NCBI GenBank assembly: GCA_964584255.1
Contig: CAZOZM010000003.1
Span: 108,916 to 172,915, forward strand
Reading direction: 5' to 3'
Source: UBA3775 sp964584255
GTDB lineage: Bacteria > Bacillota > Clostridia > Lachnospirales > Lachnospiraceae
DNA length: 64,000 nucleotides
This document shows, piece by piece, positions 34,853-43,413 of this stretch; the first letter of the stretch is position 1; the number at the start of each line of letters is the position of its first letter. Under the pieces are notes generated by a model that did not search any database, was not told where the DNA came from, and saw only the letters and a program-made list of their open reading frames with translations. The translations under genes and the position numbers were made by a program.

Positions 34853-35017
34853 TTAAAATACAGATATAATTTCAACACTTTTTTTGACAGAGAGTTTCTG
34901 AAATTTATCAAAAACTAAATGAATTTTAACCGCAACACATTTTCTTCCAAGTACCGGTTCATATTCCATATTTAACAGTGGAAGGAATGCATTTACACAA
35001 TCTGCTATGTTACGCAT
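34853..35017 (-). CDS. Small ORF of 54 residues behind a terminator-ended leader
   Basis: ATG at 35017 with TTGGAGGA 5 bases upstream opens 54 codons to TAA at 34853. The product has EYEPVLGRKCVAVKIHLVF in its middle and a lysine-rich end; I do not recognise it with confidence. It may be the N-terminal remnant of a larger protein. It lies between metY and the OPT gene and directly after an intrinsic terminator, an order seen in attenuated genes. Confidence 0.4.
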   Translation of the reverse strand: MRNIADCVNAFLPLLNMEYEPVLGRKCVAVKIHLVFDKFQKLSVKKSVEIISVF

Positions 35018-35035
35018 ATCTATCCTCCAATATAT

Positions 35036-35064
35036 TAAGAAAGGCCCCGCATACTGCAGAGCCT
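35036..35064 (-). terminator. Intrinsic terminator between metY and small ORF
   Basis: Minus-strand 10-bp stem (35055-35064 with 35042-35051, two G-U pairs), 3-base loop, followed by TTTCTT. It may end the metY transcript 140 nt after its stop or act as an attenuator for the small ORF that starts 19 bp further on. Confidence 0.65.
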
Positions 35065-35200
35065 CCCGACATTTTCTTTCAGAGTTTTCACTCCTATCCA
35101 GATTGTGGTAAATATCAAACCCTTATAAGGCTCATAAGGCACTGCCCTCTGGCACAACACCTTACTTCCACGCCTGACAAACACTCAAGTTGCCTGTCTT

Positions 35201-36484
35201 TTATACTGCTTCAAGTGCCTGTGCGATGTCCTCAATTAAATCCATCTTGTCTTCAAGTCCAAGTGAGATTCTAATGAGTCCTGCCGGTATTCCGGCTGCT
35301 TCAAGCTGTTCATCATTCATCTGACGATGTGTTGATGTTGCCGGGTTAAGACAACATGTTCTTGCATCTGCTACATGTGTTTCAATTGCCGCAAGTTTAA
35401 GATTCTTCATAAACTTCTCTGCTGCTTCTCTTCCTCCTTTTATTTCGAAGGATACCACTCCGCATCCGCCGTTTGGCATGTATTTTTTCGCCACTTCATA
35501 ATACTTATTTGATGGAAGTCCCGGATAATTAACATATGCAACTTTTTCATGCTGCTCAAGATATTCTGCAACAGCCTGTCCGTTTTCCACATGCTTTGGC
35601 ATACGAACGTGAAGTGATTCGAGTCCGAGATTCAGAATAAATGCATTCTGTGGTGACTGTATTGAGCCGAGGTCTCTCATGAGCTGTGAAGTCGCCTTTG
35701 TTATAAAAGCTCCTTCCTTTCCAAACTTTTCGGCATATGTAATTCCATGATAGGATTCATCCGGTGTACAGAGTCCCGGGAACTTGTCTGCATGTGCCAT
35801 CCAGTCAAACTTGCCTGAATCAACAATCGCTCCACCGACTGCGGCTCCATGTCCATCCATATATTTTGTTGTGGAATGTGTAACTATGTCTGCACCCCAT
35901 TCAATCGGACGAAGATTTACCGGTGTAGGGAATGTGTTGTCAACAATAAGCGGAACACCGTGTTCATGTGCAGCTTTTGCAAATTTCTCAATATCAAGAA
36001 CCGTAAGTGCCGGATTTGCAATAGACTCTCCGAAGACAGCTCTCGTGTTCTCGCGAAATGCTGCATTAAGCTCTTCTTCAGTACAATCAGGATCAACGAA
36101 GGTAACGTCAATTCCCATCTTCTTCATTGTTACTGAAATAAGATTGAATGTTCCTCCGTAGATTGATGATGACGATACTATATGGCTTCCGGATTCGCAA
36201 ATGTTAAAGAGTGCGTAGAAATTTGCTGCCTGTCCTGACGAAGTAAGCATTCCTGCCGTACCGCCTTCCAGTTCTGTAATCTTTGCAGCTACATAATCAT
36301 TTGTAGGATTCTGAAGTCTGGTATAGAAATATCCGCTTGCTTCAAGATCAAAAAGTTTACCCATATCCTCACTTGTGTCATACTTAAAGGTTGTTGACTG
36401 GTAAACAGGAATCTGTCTTGGTTCTCCATTTCCAGGTCTGTAACCTGCCTGTACACATTTTGTGTTGATTCTGTAATCGCTCAT
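35201..36484 (-). CDS. metY: O-acetylhomoserine sulfhydrylase (MetY)
   Basis: PLP enzyme that makes homocysteine from O-acetylhomoserine and sulfide. Seen: QIPVYQSTTFKYD near 27, GYFYTRLQNPTNDYVAAKI near 50-68, SSGQAANFYALF, the PLP lysine in THSTTKYMDGHG near 200, and RTCCLNPATSTHRQMNDEQ near 375. The frame opens 7 codons upstream, but ATG at 36484 has GGAGG 7 bases ahead; 427 residues. It is 31 bp after the deacetylase gene, probably in one transcript. No S-box or T-box is visible upstream. Confidence 0.94.
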   Translation of the reverse strand: MSDYRINTKCVQAGYRPGNGEPRQIPVYQSTTFKYDTSEDMGKLFDLEASGYFYTRLQNPTNDYVAAKITELEGGTAGMLTSSGQAANFYALFNICESGSHIVSSSSIYGGTFNLISVTMKKMGIDVTFVDPDCTEEELNAAFRENTRAVFGESIANPALTVLDIEKFAKAAHEHGVPLIVDNTFPTPVNLRPIEWGADIVTHSTTKYMDGHGAAVGGAIVDSGKFDWMAHADKFPGLCTPDESYHGITYAEKFGKEGAFITKATSQLMRDLGSIQSPQNAFILNLGLESLHVRMPKHVENGQAVAEYLEQHEKVAYVNYPGLPSNKYYEVAKKYMPNGGCGVVSFEIKGGREAAEKFMKNLKLAAIETHVADARTCCLNPATSTHRQMNDEQLEAAGIPAGLIRISLGLEDKMDLIEDIAQALEAV

Positions 36485-36515
36485 CTTTTTTCCTCCAATT
36501 TCCAAAGTGTTTCTT

Positions 36516-37133
36516 TTATGCGTTTACCACGCTGTAAATTTTTCCGGTATGAACTTCCGGAACGATTCCCTTAATCTCAAACAGCTGCTTCACCGTCACA
36601 AATTCATATCCTCTGCTTATAAGCTCAGGTATTACCGTTTTCAGTGCTTCAACCGTCTTAAAATTGTATTCCATGTCATGAAGAAGATAGATTACTCCGT
36701 CCTGTGCCTGTTCAAGAAGCTCTTTCACTCTTGTTTCAACCGACACTTCGTCATTCCAGTCATCACATCCGCATCCGCATATGAACGGAAGTTTTATGCA
36801 ATCCGCCATAAGATTATTGTAGCTTATGTACGGTGGTCTGAAAAACTCCGCTTTCTTACCCGTATGTTCTTCAATCAGTCGTGAGGTTCTGGTCGTTTCT
36901 TCCTCGATTTCTTCTCTTGTAAGCTGCGCCATGTCTTTGTGATAATAGGAATGATTTTCCAAATCACATCCCATTGCCGCCGCTCTTTTCATAACTTCAA
37001 TGCTTTCTGTCGTAATGTTCTGTCCTATCAGGAAGAACGAAGCCTTTATGTTATACTGTTCAAGTAAATCCAGTACCAGCGGCGTTACCACCGCATTGGG
37101 ACCGTCATCAAAACTTAAAGCTGCATATTTCAT
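36516..37133 (-). CDS. Polysaccharide deacetylase (NodB/CE4)
   Basis: Carbohydrate esterase family 4 enzyme. Catalytic motifs seen: MT1 SFDDGPN near residues 7-13, MT2 HSYYHKDM (H-x4-H type), MT3 RPPY near 106-109, and a C-terminal LLHDM. At 205 residues it is essentially the bare catalytic domain, without signal peptide or membrane anchor, so it is predicted cytoplasmic or exported by an unknown way. The ATG at 37133 has GGAGG about 10 bases ahead and is preferred to a GTG four codons earlier. Part of an envelope cluster with the genes upstream. Confidence 0.9.
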   Translation of the reverse strand: MKYAALSFDDGPNAVVTPLVLDLLEQYNIKASFFLIGQNITTESIEVMKRAAAMGCDLENHSYYHKDMAQLTREEIEEETTRTSRLIEEHTGKKAEFFRPPYISYNNLMADCIKLPFICGCGCDDWNDEVSVETRVKELLEQAQDGVIYLLHDMEYNFKTVEALKTVIPELISRGYEFVTVKQLFEIKGIVPEVHTGKIYSVVNA

Positions 37134-37134
37134 T

Positions 37135-38709
37135 TTACACTTCACCTCCGGCAGTCGTAGATATCATGTCTACAATTGCCCAATGAGGATTGTCAACTCC
37201 GTCATCAGTATCATCATAGTTCACAAAATAGAATGTTGAATCAATTGAATCCACTCTGCTCTCACCTGTTCTGGTAAGTATCATATTTTTGTTGAAGCTG
37301 ATGTGACAGGAGTAACAATTCTCGCCATATACAACGTAATTATCCACTACTATATCAGAATATGCCGGGTCTGCAAGGGTATGGTCACTGATAAAGTTGA
37401 TATCCGGTCCGCTTGCATAATCCGTAGCCATCTTCCAGTAGTATGAATCCTTAATGAGATATTTGCGAATCTCTGCAAGTCCATGGCTTTCGCCGCTCAA
37501 ATCATTCGTCAGGAAGTCTTCCCAGGTCTTTGCCATTTTGTAGGCTTCATCCTTTCTTTCCTGAGGAATCTCCGTAATGACTCCGTCCGCTTCAAGTGTC
37601 ACATTTCCTGATTCATCAAGTTTATATCCGACTTCCGTTCCGTCCGCCGCATAAACCTTAATTTCCGGAACATTCGCAAGTCCGGTAATCTTATATTCTA
37701 CCGTAAGCGGCATACTTACATACTCTGCCGTATTCGTATAATCCGGATTCATATATTCCTTACCCGTCTTGTAGGAATCAGAAACATCCTTTCCGTTAAC
37801 GGTTATCTTATAACCTTCCGGAACTGAAATCAGATAGTCATGTGTTCCTGTTGAGAATACCGGTTCTATCTTCGCCATTTCCCAATCCATTACTCTTAAA
37901 AGTCCGAAAATTGTTTTTTCATTCTTTGATGCAAGAGTTACTTTTGCCACATAATTTCCATCTGCATATATGTCATACATCGGAGATTCAGATGCGTAAC
38001 TTGATTTGTTCTTTTCAAAAGTATACTCTTTTACTCCGTCATAGGTCGACATATACTTTTGTGTAAACACGTCCTGTCCATCAAATTCACTTGATGCCGG
38101 AATGTCGATTTTGTCAGCCAGACTTCCGTCATTGACCATTTTCTCATATTCAGCAAGCAAATCCGTCATTGCATTTTCCGGCTGGGCTTTTTCATATCTT
38201 ATAAGACACTTGTTTGTATATCTGAGGAATACCGCTCCTAAAATAATAAGAACGAGTGTATATATTCCAAGGCTTATCCAGTAAATAGGAAGTTTCTTCT
38301 TTACGGCAGTCCGTTCCCTGAGCCCTGCTCTCTCACTGCTGTCCGTTCCGGTTCTTCTTATTCCTTCCGTATCCGACATACCGCTCTGTCTTCTGCTGCC
38401 GGCTGCCATTCTTTCACCGTTCACTCTGCGTTCTCCGCTGCCGGCTGCAGTCCGGGCCTTCCTTGCGTAAAACTCATCTGCACTGACTTCGTCATCGTCT
38501 TCATATGAAGGTCTTTTCCTTGTTTCATACAAAGAATCAGCTTTCTCAGTCACCCTTCTCTGTCCATATCCGGAATTCGTTCTGTTTACCGGACGACCGT
38601 CTCTGATGCCGTTTGTCACATTTCTTCCGTCGGACGGCTTTCTGCCTGCCTTTCTCTCCGCTTCCCTTTCAAGGAATTCAGGATCAAGATTTACTCTGAA
38701 ATTATCCAC
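37135..38709 (-). CDS. Membrane-anchored protein with long cytoplasmic Arg-rich tail, unknown function
   Basis: A 524-residue type II membrane protein. Residues 1-137 are highly charged, with many Arg, Glu and Ser and RR pairs; 139-163 form one membrane helix (PIYWISLGIYTLVLIILGAV), and the rest is extracellular, containing beta-rich stretches (SVPEGYKITVNGKDVSDSY near 295) and a C-terminal domain with NTF2-like character (YVVYGENCYSCHISF…STFYFVNYDD). I do not recognise the family. Located between phosphodiester glycosidase and deacetylase genes, ending 2 bp beyond the start of the latter; a cell-envelope role is likely. Confidence 0.7.
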   Translation of the reverse strand: MDNFRVNLDPEFLEREAERKAGRKPSDGRNVTNGIRDGRPVNRTNSGYGQRRVTEKADSLYETRKRPSYEDDDEVSADEFYARKARTAAGSGERRVNGERMAAGSRRQSGMSDTEGIRRTGTDSSERAGLRERTAVKKKLPIYWISLGIYTLVLIILGAVFLRYTNKCLIRYEKAQPENAMTDLLAEYEKMVNDGSLADKIDIPASSEFDGQDVFTQKYMSTYDGVKEYTFEKNKSSYASESPMYDIYADGNYVAKVTLASKNEKTIFGLLRVMDWEMAKIEPVFSTGTHDYLISVPEGYKITVNGKDVSDSYKTGKEYMNPDYTNTAEYVSMPLTVEYKITGLANVPEIKVYAADGTEVGYKLDESGNVTLEADGVITEIPQERKDEAYKMAKTWEDFLTNDLSGESHGLAEIRKYLIKDSYYWKMATDYASGPDINFISDHTLADPAYSDIVVDNYVVYGENCYSCHISFNKNMILTRTGESRVDSIDSTFYFVNYDDTDDGVDNPHWAIVDMISTTAGGEV

Positions 38710-38724
38710 TTGTATTCTCCTCCC

Positions 38725-39810
38725 TTATTCACTCTTTGGCTTTACAACAAACGCTGTCGGAAGCTTCCACGATGAATTCTGATAGTAGAAAGTAACGCTT
38801 GTCATCTCATATGCACCATTATAAACCATTGTTGATGAGCTTCCGCCATCAAGATTTGCCGCATTAACCGCTCCATATTCCTGCATGATTCCGATAAGGT
38901 CGGATGCCGTCGCACCAAGATGTCCCGATGCGCCTCGGCCGTCAGTAACAAGAAGAAGCATTGCTCCGTCCGCTCTCTGACCGATTGCCGTTCTCGGATT
39001 GGCACCACTGCCCGCACCCTCAAGTTCTCTCGGCTCACCATTTATTATAAGCGGCACGAAGTGATTATTGGCATCGGAGCTTTCTTCCTGGAATGCAACC
39101 GCATCACGGATTCCTGCCTCATTCACATAATCCGTAAAATCCTGCTTACTCATTCCGTTAAGATCCGTAATTATGAGCAGGTTATCTTTATTCATTCCTA
39201 TCATATAGAGGCCTGTAAGTCCGGCAGGTTCATTGTATGTAATTTCTCCGTTCTGTACTACAACTCCGAGAGGTGCTCCACCCTTGTTTCCGGTTGAAAC
39301 ATAAAGTCCTCCGTTTACACCGGCAACACCGCCTGTTCCCTCAACGATTTCGGAAAGCTCTTTACCATACTCAGACCATGGATATGTTGATCCTACACAT
39401 ACCTGTGAAGGGTCTTTTACGATTATCATCTTAGCAAAGAAAGAACGTCCGGATATTTCTTCTATCCTGATTCCGTTTTCGTCAAACACTTCCTCTTTTC
39501 CTTCTGCATCAACACTTACCGTATCATCAGGTTTGATTGTTATAAGAGTAGTATCCTGTTCAACATCCATTTCCTTCATTTTGTTGCTGTTGACGATTTC
39601 ATTAATTTCCTCCTGTGAACATACCCATGAAGCCAGGAATTTCATCTGACCTGTTTCAAGAATTGTCGTTACAAAGAGATTCCTTGCCGCAACCGATGGG
39701 CCGTTACAGCATTTCTGAAGCATGATGTAGAGAGTACCCACAAGACAGAGTACCGTGACAAGCACGAAAAGCATCACCCTTCCTACTATTTTTCCGATTT
39801 TTTTAACCAT
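38725..39810 (-). CDS. Phosphodiester glycosidase family protein (NAGPA domain)
   Basis: Membrane-anchored extracellular protein of the NAGPA/phosphodiester glycosidase family, whose members remove sugar phosphodiester links or act in exopolysaccharide turnover. One membrane helix near residues 10-32 (MLFVLVTVLCLVGTLYIML), then the catalytic domain from about 120: GVNGGLYVSTGNKGGAPLG, NPRTAIGQRADGAMLLLVTDGRG, and AVNAANLDGGSSSTMVYNG near the end, with the conserved DGGSS. ATG at 39810 with GAGAGG is preferred to the frame's first Met 28 codons earlier; 361 residues. Confidence 0.9.
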   Translation of the reverse strand: MVKKIGKIVGRVMLFVLVTVLCLVGTLYIMLQKCCNGPSVAARNLFVTTILETGQMKFLASWVCSQEEINEIVNSNKMKEMDVEQDTTLITIKPDDTVSVDAEGKEEVFDENGIRIEEISGRSFFAKMIIVKDPSQVCVGSTYPWSEYGKELSEIVEGTGGVAGVNGGLYVSTGNKGGAPLGVVVQNGEITYNEPAGLTGLYMIGMNKDNLLIITDLNGMSKQDFTDYVNEAGIRDAVAFQEESSDANNHFVPLIINGEPRELEGAGSGANPRTAIGQRADGAMLLLVTDGRGASGHLGATASDLIGIMQEYGAVNAANLDGGSSSTMVYNGAYEMTSVTFYYQNSSWKLPTAFVVKPKSE

Positions 39811-39940
39811 AATTTTACGCCTCTCATAGTTTTCCATTTGTTTTTGCCTGTTCCGTTCAGAAGGCATAAAATTAATCCGTCGGCTGTTTTTCACAGCCGG
39901 ATAAATATACCTTCTGTCACCGGCATTCTGCTTCGCTTAA

Positions 39941-41038
39941 TCAGAAAACAAATTTTCTCTGAATAAAGAAGCTTATAAAGAAAAGAATTGAATCCACAAT
40001 CATCTTCACAATTGACTCAAGGAAACTTCCGTCAAGGTCAAACAAAAGATGAGCAAATGTATAAATCAGCGCGGTTGAACATGTAAGCTGAACAACCACC
40101 AGTGCCGCATACTTAACGCCTGTGTTAAGTGCCTTCTGTTTCGATTTAAATACAAGTCTGTGATTGATATAGTAATTATAAACCGAGCTTACAATCCTGC
40201 CGATTGTATTTGCTGCCGGAATTCTTACTGCCGCTGCAACATCATATGATGCTGATACCATGTTTATAATTGTAAAAAGCAGAAATTCCAACAGAAATGA
40301 CGAAAGTGAAGCAAATAAAAACTTCATACCGACATAATATCCGTTTCCAGTTTCCGACATGTATTTAAAGATTACCTTATATATTTTTATTGAATCCTTA
40401 ATCGGATTAAAGTGGGATGACTCATTGTCATCTATGTACACGGTCTGAATAACCACTTCCGATACCGGAATTACGAGTTTTTCAAGTTCAAGCAGCTGTC
40501 TTGTTTCATACTCATATCTTTCGCCCTCAATTTCCGTCATTGCCTTAAGATACTTGTATGGTATTGCTCTGAGACCGGTCTGCGTATCACTTATGCTGAC
40601 TCCGCAGAGTCTGAAAACGGCTCTTGTAAGATTATTACCGAATCTGCTTCTTGCAGGGACATCCTTTTGTGAAAAGTCCCTCACGCCCAGGATAACACTG
40701 TCACCTTTTTCTTCCATTTTCCCGACACATTTTTTTATGTCATCAGGAAGATGCTGTCCGTCACCGTCAACGGTTACCACTCCGTTGGTCTTCTTTTCTC
40801 TGTTCAGCAAATATTCAAAAGCAGTTTTCATTGCCCTGCCTTTTCCTTTATTTACTTCATGTACCAGAACACTTACTTCCGGAAAGCTTTCCACTTCCTT
40901 AAAGAACTTTTTACAATCGGTTTTGCTTCCGTCATCAACAACGACGATATCATCAAAGCCTTTTTCAATAAGCCCTCTCACCGTTCCTACCATTTTTTCA
41001 TCCGGATTAAGAGAAGGCAAAACAACCGTAATATTCAT
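39941..41038 (-). CDS. GT2 glycosyltransferase fused to GtrA membrane domain
   Basis: Residues 1-215 form a family 2 glycosyltransferase (VVLPSLNPDEKM, IVVVDDGSKTDC near 33, VVTVDGDGQHLPDDI near 87-101 with the DGD metal site). Residues 235-365 form a GtrA-like domain with four helices (FLFASLSSFLLEFLLFTIIN, YNYYINHRLVFKSKQKAL, and FFIQRKFVF at the end). Such fusions make polyprenyl-phosphate-linked sugars and flip them, here probably for wall or capsule side groups. Ribosome site AAAGGG. Confidence 0.9.
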   Translation of the reverse strand: MNITVVLPSLNPDEKMVGTVRGLIEKGFDDIVVVDDGSKTDCKKFFKEVESFPEVSVLVHEVNKGKGRAMKTAFEYLLNREKKTNGVVTVDGDGQHLPDDIKKCVGKMEEKGDSVILGVRDFSQKDVPARSRFGNNLTRAVFRLCGVSISDTQTGLRAIPYKYLKAMTEIEGERYEYETRQLLELEKLVIPVSEVVIQTVYIDDNESSHFNPIKDSIKIYKVIFKYMSETGNGYYVGMKFLFASLSSFLLEFLLFTIINMVSASYDVAAAVRIPAANTIGRIVSSVYNYYINHRLVFKSKQKALNTGVKYAALVVVQLTCSTALIYTFAHLLFDLDGSFLESIVKMIVDSILFFISFFIQRKFVF

Positions 41039-41052
41039 TTTTACACCCTTTT

Positions 41053-41595
41053 TTATTTTTCAACGCCATATTTTTTGTATACTGCAGCAATCAGTATGTT
41101 TGACAAAATACCAAGCACGATTCCGATAAGTATTCCTGCTATAACGTCTGTCGGATAATGAATTCCGATATAAAGTCTGGAAAATGCAATAAGCGTTGCA
41201 AGAACTATTAATGCCACGCCCCACTTTTTAGGAACATGTGGGAAAATTGCTGCTGCCGATGCAAAGCTTGCACCTGAATGACCTGATGGGAATGATGCAT
41301 CCGAAGCTTCCTTAACCATCAGTTTAAGTCCTTCCACCACTTCATAAGGTCTTACTCTTCCTATAAGATTTTTGAGGATCAGGTTGTTGACAACTACCGA
41401 CCCTATAAGTGCGACTGCCGAACATATTCCGGCTTTTCTCGTTTTCTTAAAACATAAAAAAACTGCAGTAAGCAAAATCCAAAAAATTCCCGCATCCCCC
41501 AAGTGGGTTATTGCACGAAAAACAGGATCGCATACTGCATTTCTTATATGTTCCTGGATAAATATCAAAATATCTCCATCAAGATTTAAAAACAT
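41053..41595 (-). CDS. PAP2-family membrane phosphatase
   Basis: Integral membrane lipid phosphatase, possibly undecaprenyl-diphosphate phosphatase. The PAP2 motifs are in order: KNLIGRVRPYEV (K-x6-RP), FPSGHSGASFASAA (PSGH), and SRLYIGIHYPTDVIAG (SR-x5-H-x3-D). About five membrane helices. The frame opens 30 codons earlier, but ATG at 41595 with GGAGG 6 bases ahead is preferred; 180 residues. Lies 14 bp upstream of the GT2-GtrA gene, consistent with recycling of the lipid carrier. Confidence 0.9.
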   Translation of the reverse strand: MFLNLDGDILIFIQEHIRNAVCDPVFRAITHLGDAGIFWILLTAVFLCFKKTRKAGICSAVALIGSVVVNNLILKNLIGRVRPYEVVEGLKLMVKEASDASFPSGHSGASFASAAAIFPHVPKKWGVALIVLATLIAFSRLYIGIHYPTDVIAGILIGIVLGILSNILIAAVYKKYGVEK

Positions 41596-41759
41596 GTTAT
41601 TCCTCCATCCCGCATTCCGGTCTCCTGACCGAAACACTTCATATGTTTTATCCGTGTTAACCGCACATAAAATCCATTCCGGCATTTGTCACAATATGCA
41701 GAATTTACACGAATACAGAGTAATGATAACATATGGACGATGGTTATTCAATGAAAATT

Positions 41760-42320
41760 TCAGTCTCCGAGCATATCCGTCATGGTTTCTTTCTCATATT
41801 CCGTAAGCGGTGAGATAAAACCGGCCTCTTTTAACTTTTCACAGACAATGTCAAGATTTTCTATGCTCTCTGCCGTCAGTGTATGAAAGTGGTATCCTGA
41901 AGTTACACCTGATAAAGGCGTTGATTTTCCGCTGTCTATTCTCTCCTTAAATCTGTCCGCATCCCTGCGGCACTTTACTCCCAGTCCTGCCCTTATAATT
42001 CCATACGTCTTGTGATTTACGATTACTTCATCAACTTCGACTCCGTTATCAACCATTATGTATAGTTCTTCAAGAAGCCTTTCTTCAGTATGGTAAACCT
42101 TCACCATTCTCTTATATCGGTGTCCCTGCGGCATTCTTTCAAGCACATATCCTCTTGCGGTTGAAACTATCCCAAACCCGCTTTTTTTCAAACCGTTTAT
42201 GTCTGAAACGATTATCTGCCTGCTCACTCCGGTCATTTCCCCGAGTTTTGCACCCGAAACCGGTCTGTCCGAATTTCTAAGTATGTCTGCTACCTTTTTT
42301 CTTCTCTCAGCACACTCCAT
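41760..42320 (-). CDS. niaR: NiaR-type niacin-responsive repressor (HTH_11 and 3H domains)
   Basis: Transcription repressor of NAD-precursor genes. N-terminal winged helix-turn-helix (RPVSGAKLGEMTGVSRQIIVSDI) and C-terminal 3H domain with metal- or niacin-binding histidines (VYHTEERLLEELY near the domain start, VIVNHKTYG, and SGVTSGYHFHTLTA). The start may be ATG at 42320 (GGGGA 6 bases ahead) or up to 7 codons earlier. No nad genes are in the window, so its targets are elsewhere. A palindrome within its own promoter suggests autoregulation. Confidence 0.88.
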   Translation of the reverse strand: MECAERRKKVADILRNSDRPVSGAKLGEMTGVSRQIIVSDINGLKKSGFGIVSTARGYVLERMPQGHRYKRMVKVYHTEERLLEELYIMVDNGVEVDEVIVNHKTYGIIRAGLGVKCRRDADRFKERIDSGKSTPLSGVTSGYHFHTLTAESIENLDIVCEKLKEAGFISPLTEYEKETMTDMLGD

Positions 42321-42393
42321 TTGTTTCCCCATTTCCGCCACATTAAAGCAGCATCTGATTCAGCATATCACGTTCCCAGCCGTTATACGTCCC

Positions 42394-42421
42394 ATTATAA
42401 CACGAATGTTTCGTTTGTGAA
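42394..42421 (-). promoter_or_regulatory. niaR promoter with palindromic operator candidate
   Basis: Minus-strand TTCACA (42416-42421) and TATAAT (42394-42399), 16 bp apart. Between them lies the palindrome ACGAA-TGT-TTCGT (42402-42414), placed to block polymerase if bound. Confidence 0.5.
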
Positions 42422-42502
42422 CCACCATTATCCAAAGTCTGTGTGATTACGGCATCTTCTTTTTACCTCATGAATTATTCCCGACTCCGCATTTAGCCGC
42501 TC

Positions 42503-42531
42503 TTGATTTTTCTGAGTACATAATCTAAAAT
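42503..42531 (+). promoter_or_regulatory. aroE promoter
   Basis: TTGATT (42503-42508) and TAAAAT (42526-42531) with 17 bp spacing, about 105 bp upstream of the aroE ATG. Confidence 0.55.
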
Positions 42532-42635
42532 AAATCCGGATTGTGAGGATTAAACCACGCCTTTTCCATTGTTTATGGCGGCGCTTTTCGAAAATTTTCC
42601 TTCACAAATCATTATCTGAAAGTGAGATTAAACCA

Positions 42636-43400
42636 ATGAAAAGATATGGACTCATAGGCGGTAAACTCGGCCACAGCTACTCCAAAATAATACATGAAAA
42701 AATCGCAGATTATACATATGATCTGATTCCTCTTTCATCCGACGAATTTACTTCTTTTATGGAAGCTGCAGATTTTGAAGCCATAAATGTAACCATCCCT
42801 TACAAAAAGCAGGTTATTCCCTATCTCTATGCCATGGATGAGGCCGCTGCTTCAATAGGTGCGGTAAATACCATAGTCAACAAAGACGGAAAACTTTACG
42901 GATACAATACCGATTATTACGGTTTTTTATATACTCTGAGAAAAAACAATATTGAAATAGAAAACAGAAAGGTTCTTATAATAGGAAACGGCGGCGCCGC
43001 ACAGGCAGTAATTGCCGCCGTGAATTCACTGAATCCTTCTTCTCTTTTTATTGTCAAATACAAGGTTGAGCCCGGCACAATAACCTACGAAGAAGCCGCT
43101 GCGAACCACTCCGATGCGGATGTAATCATAAACACTTCACCTGTCGGAATGTTTCCTAATGTAAATGTTTCTCCGATGGACCTTTCACCTTACAAAAATC
43201 TTTCTTCAGTTATCGACATCATATACAATCCTGCAGTTACAAAGCTTCTGGAACAGGCTTCCTCCCTGGGTGCAAAACCGGTTAACGGTCTTGAAATGCT
43301 TGTTTCTCAGGCTGTTTACGCATGCGAACACTTCCTTGACAAAAAGTTTGACGAAGCCCTTATAGATCAGGTTTATCAGGAAGTATCCTCACTCATATGA
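42636..43400 (+). CDS. aroE: Shikimate dehydrogenase
   Basis: NADPH-dependent reduction of 3-dehydroshikimate to shikimate. Seen: substrate site GGKLGHSYSKIIHE near residues 7-20, NVTIPYKKQVIPYL near 55-68 with the catalytic Lys, GAVNTIV near 82, and the Rossmann loop IGNGGAAQAVIAAV near 117. C-terminal NGLEMLVSQA present. The frame extends 31 codons upstream without a family match; ATG at 42636 is chosen although its ribosome site (GTGAGA) is weak; 254 residues, slightly short. One of two plus-strand genes in the window, convergent with the SGNH hydrolase gene. Confidence 0.93.
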   Translation: MKRYGLIGGKLGHSYSKIIHEKIADYTYDLIPLSSDEFTSFMEAADFEAINVTIPYKKQVIPYLYAMDEAAASIGAVNTIVNKDGKLYGYNTDYYGFLYTLRKNNIEIENRKVLIIGNGGAAQAVIAAVNSLNPSSLFIVKYKVEPGTITYEEAAANHSDADVIINTSPVGMFPNVNVSPMDLSPYKNLSSVIDIIYNPAVTKLLEQASSLGAKPVNGLEMLVSQAVYACEHFLDKKFDEALIDQVYQEVSSLI

Positions 43401-43413
43401 TTTTCAGTTAATT

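Noticed and set aside
35041..36515. SAM-responsive riboswitch for metY
   Set aside because: metY starts about 30 bp after the deacetylase gene with no room for an S-box; the structured region is downstream of metY and lacks S-box consensus elements.
40554..41129. 191-codon plus-strand frame
   Set aside because: Antisense to the GT2-GtrA gene, Ser/Phe/Leu/Pro-rich shadow without ribosome site.
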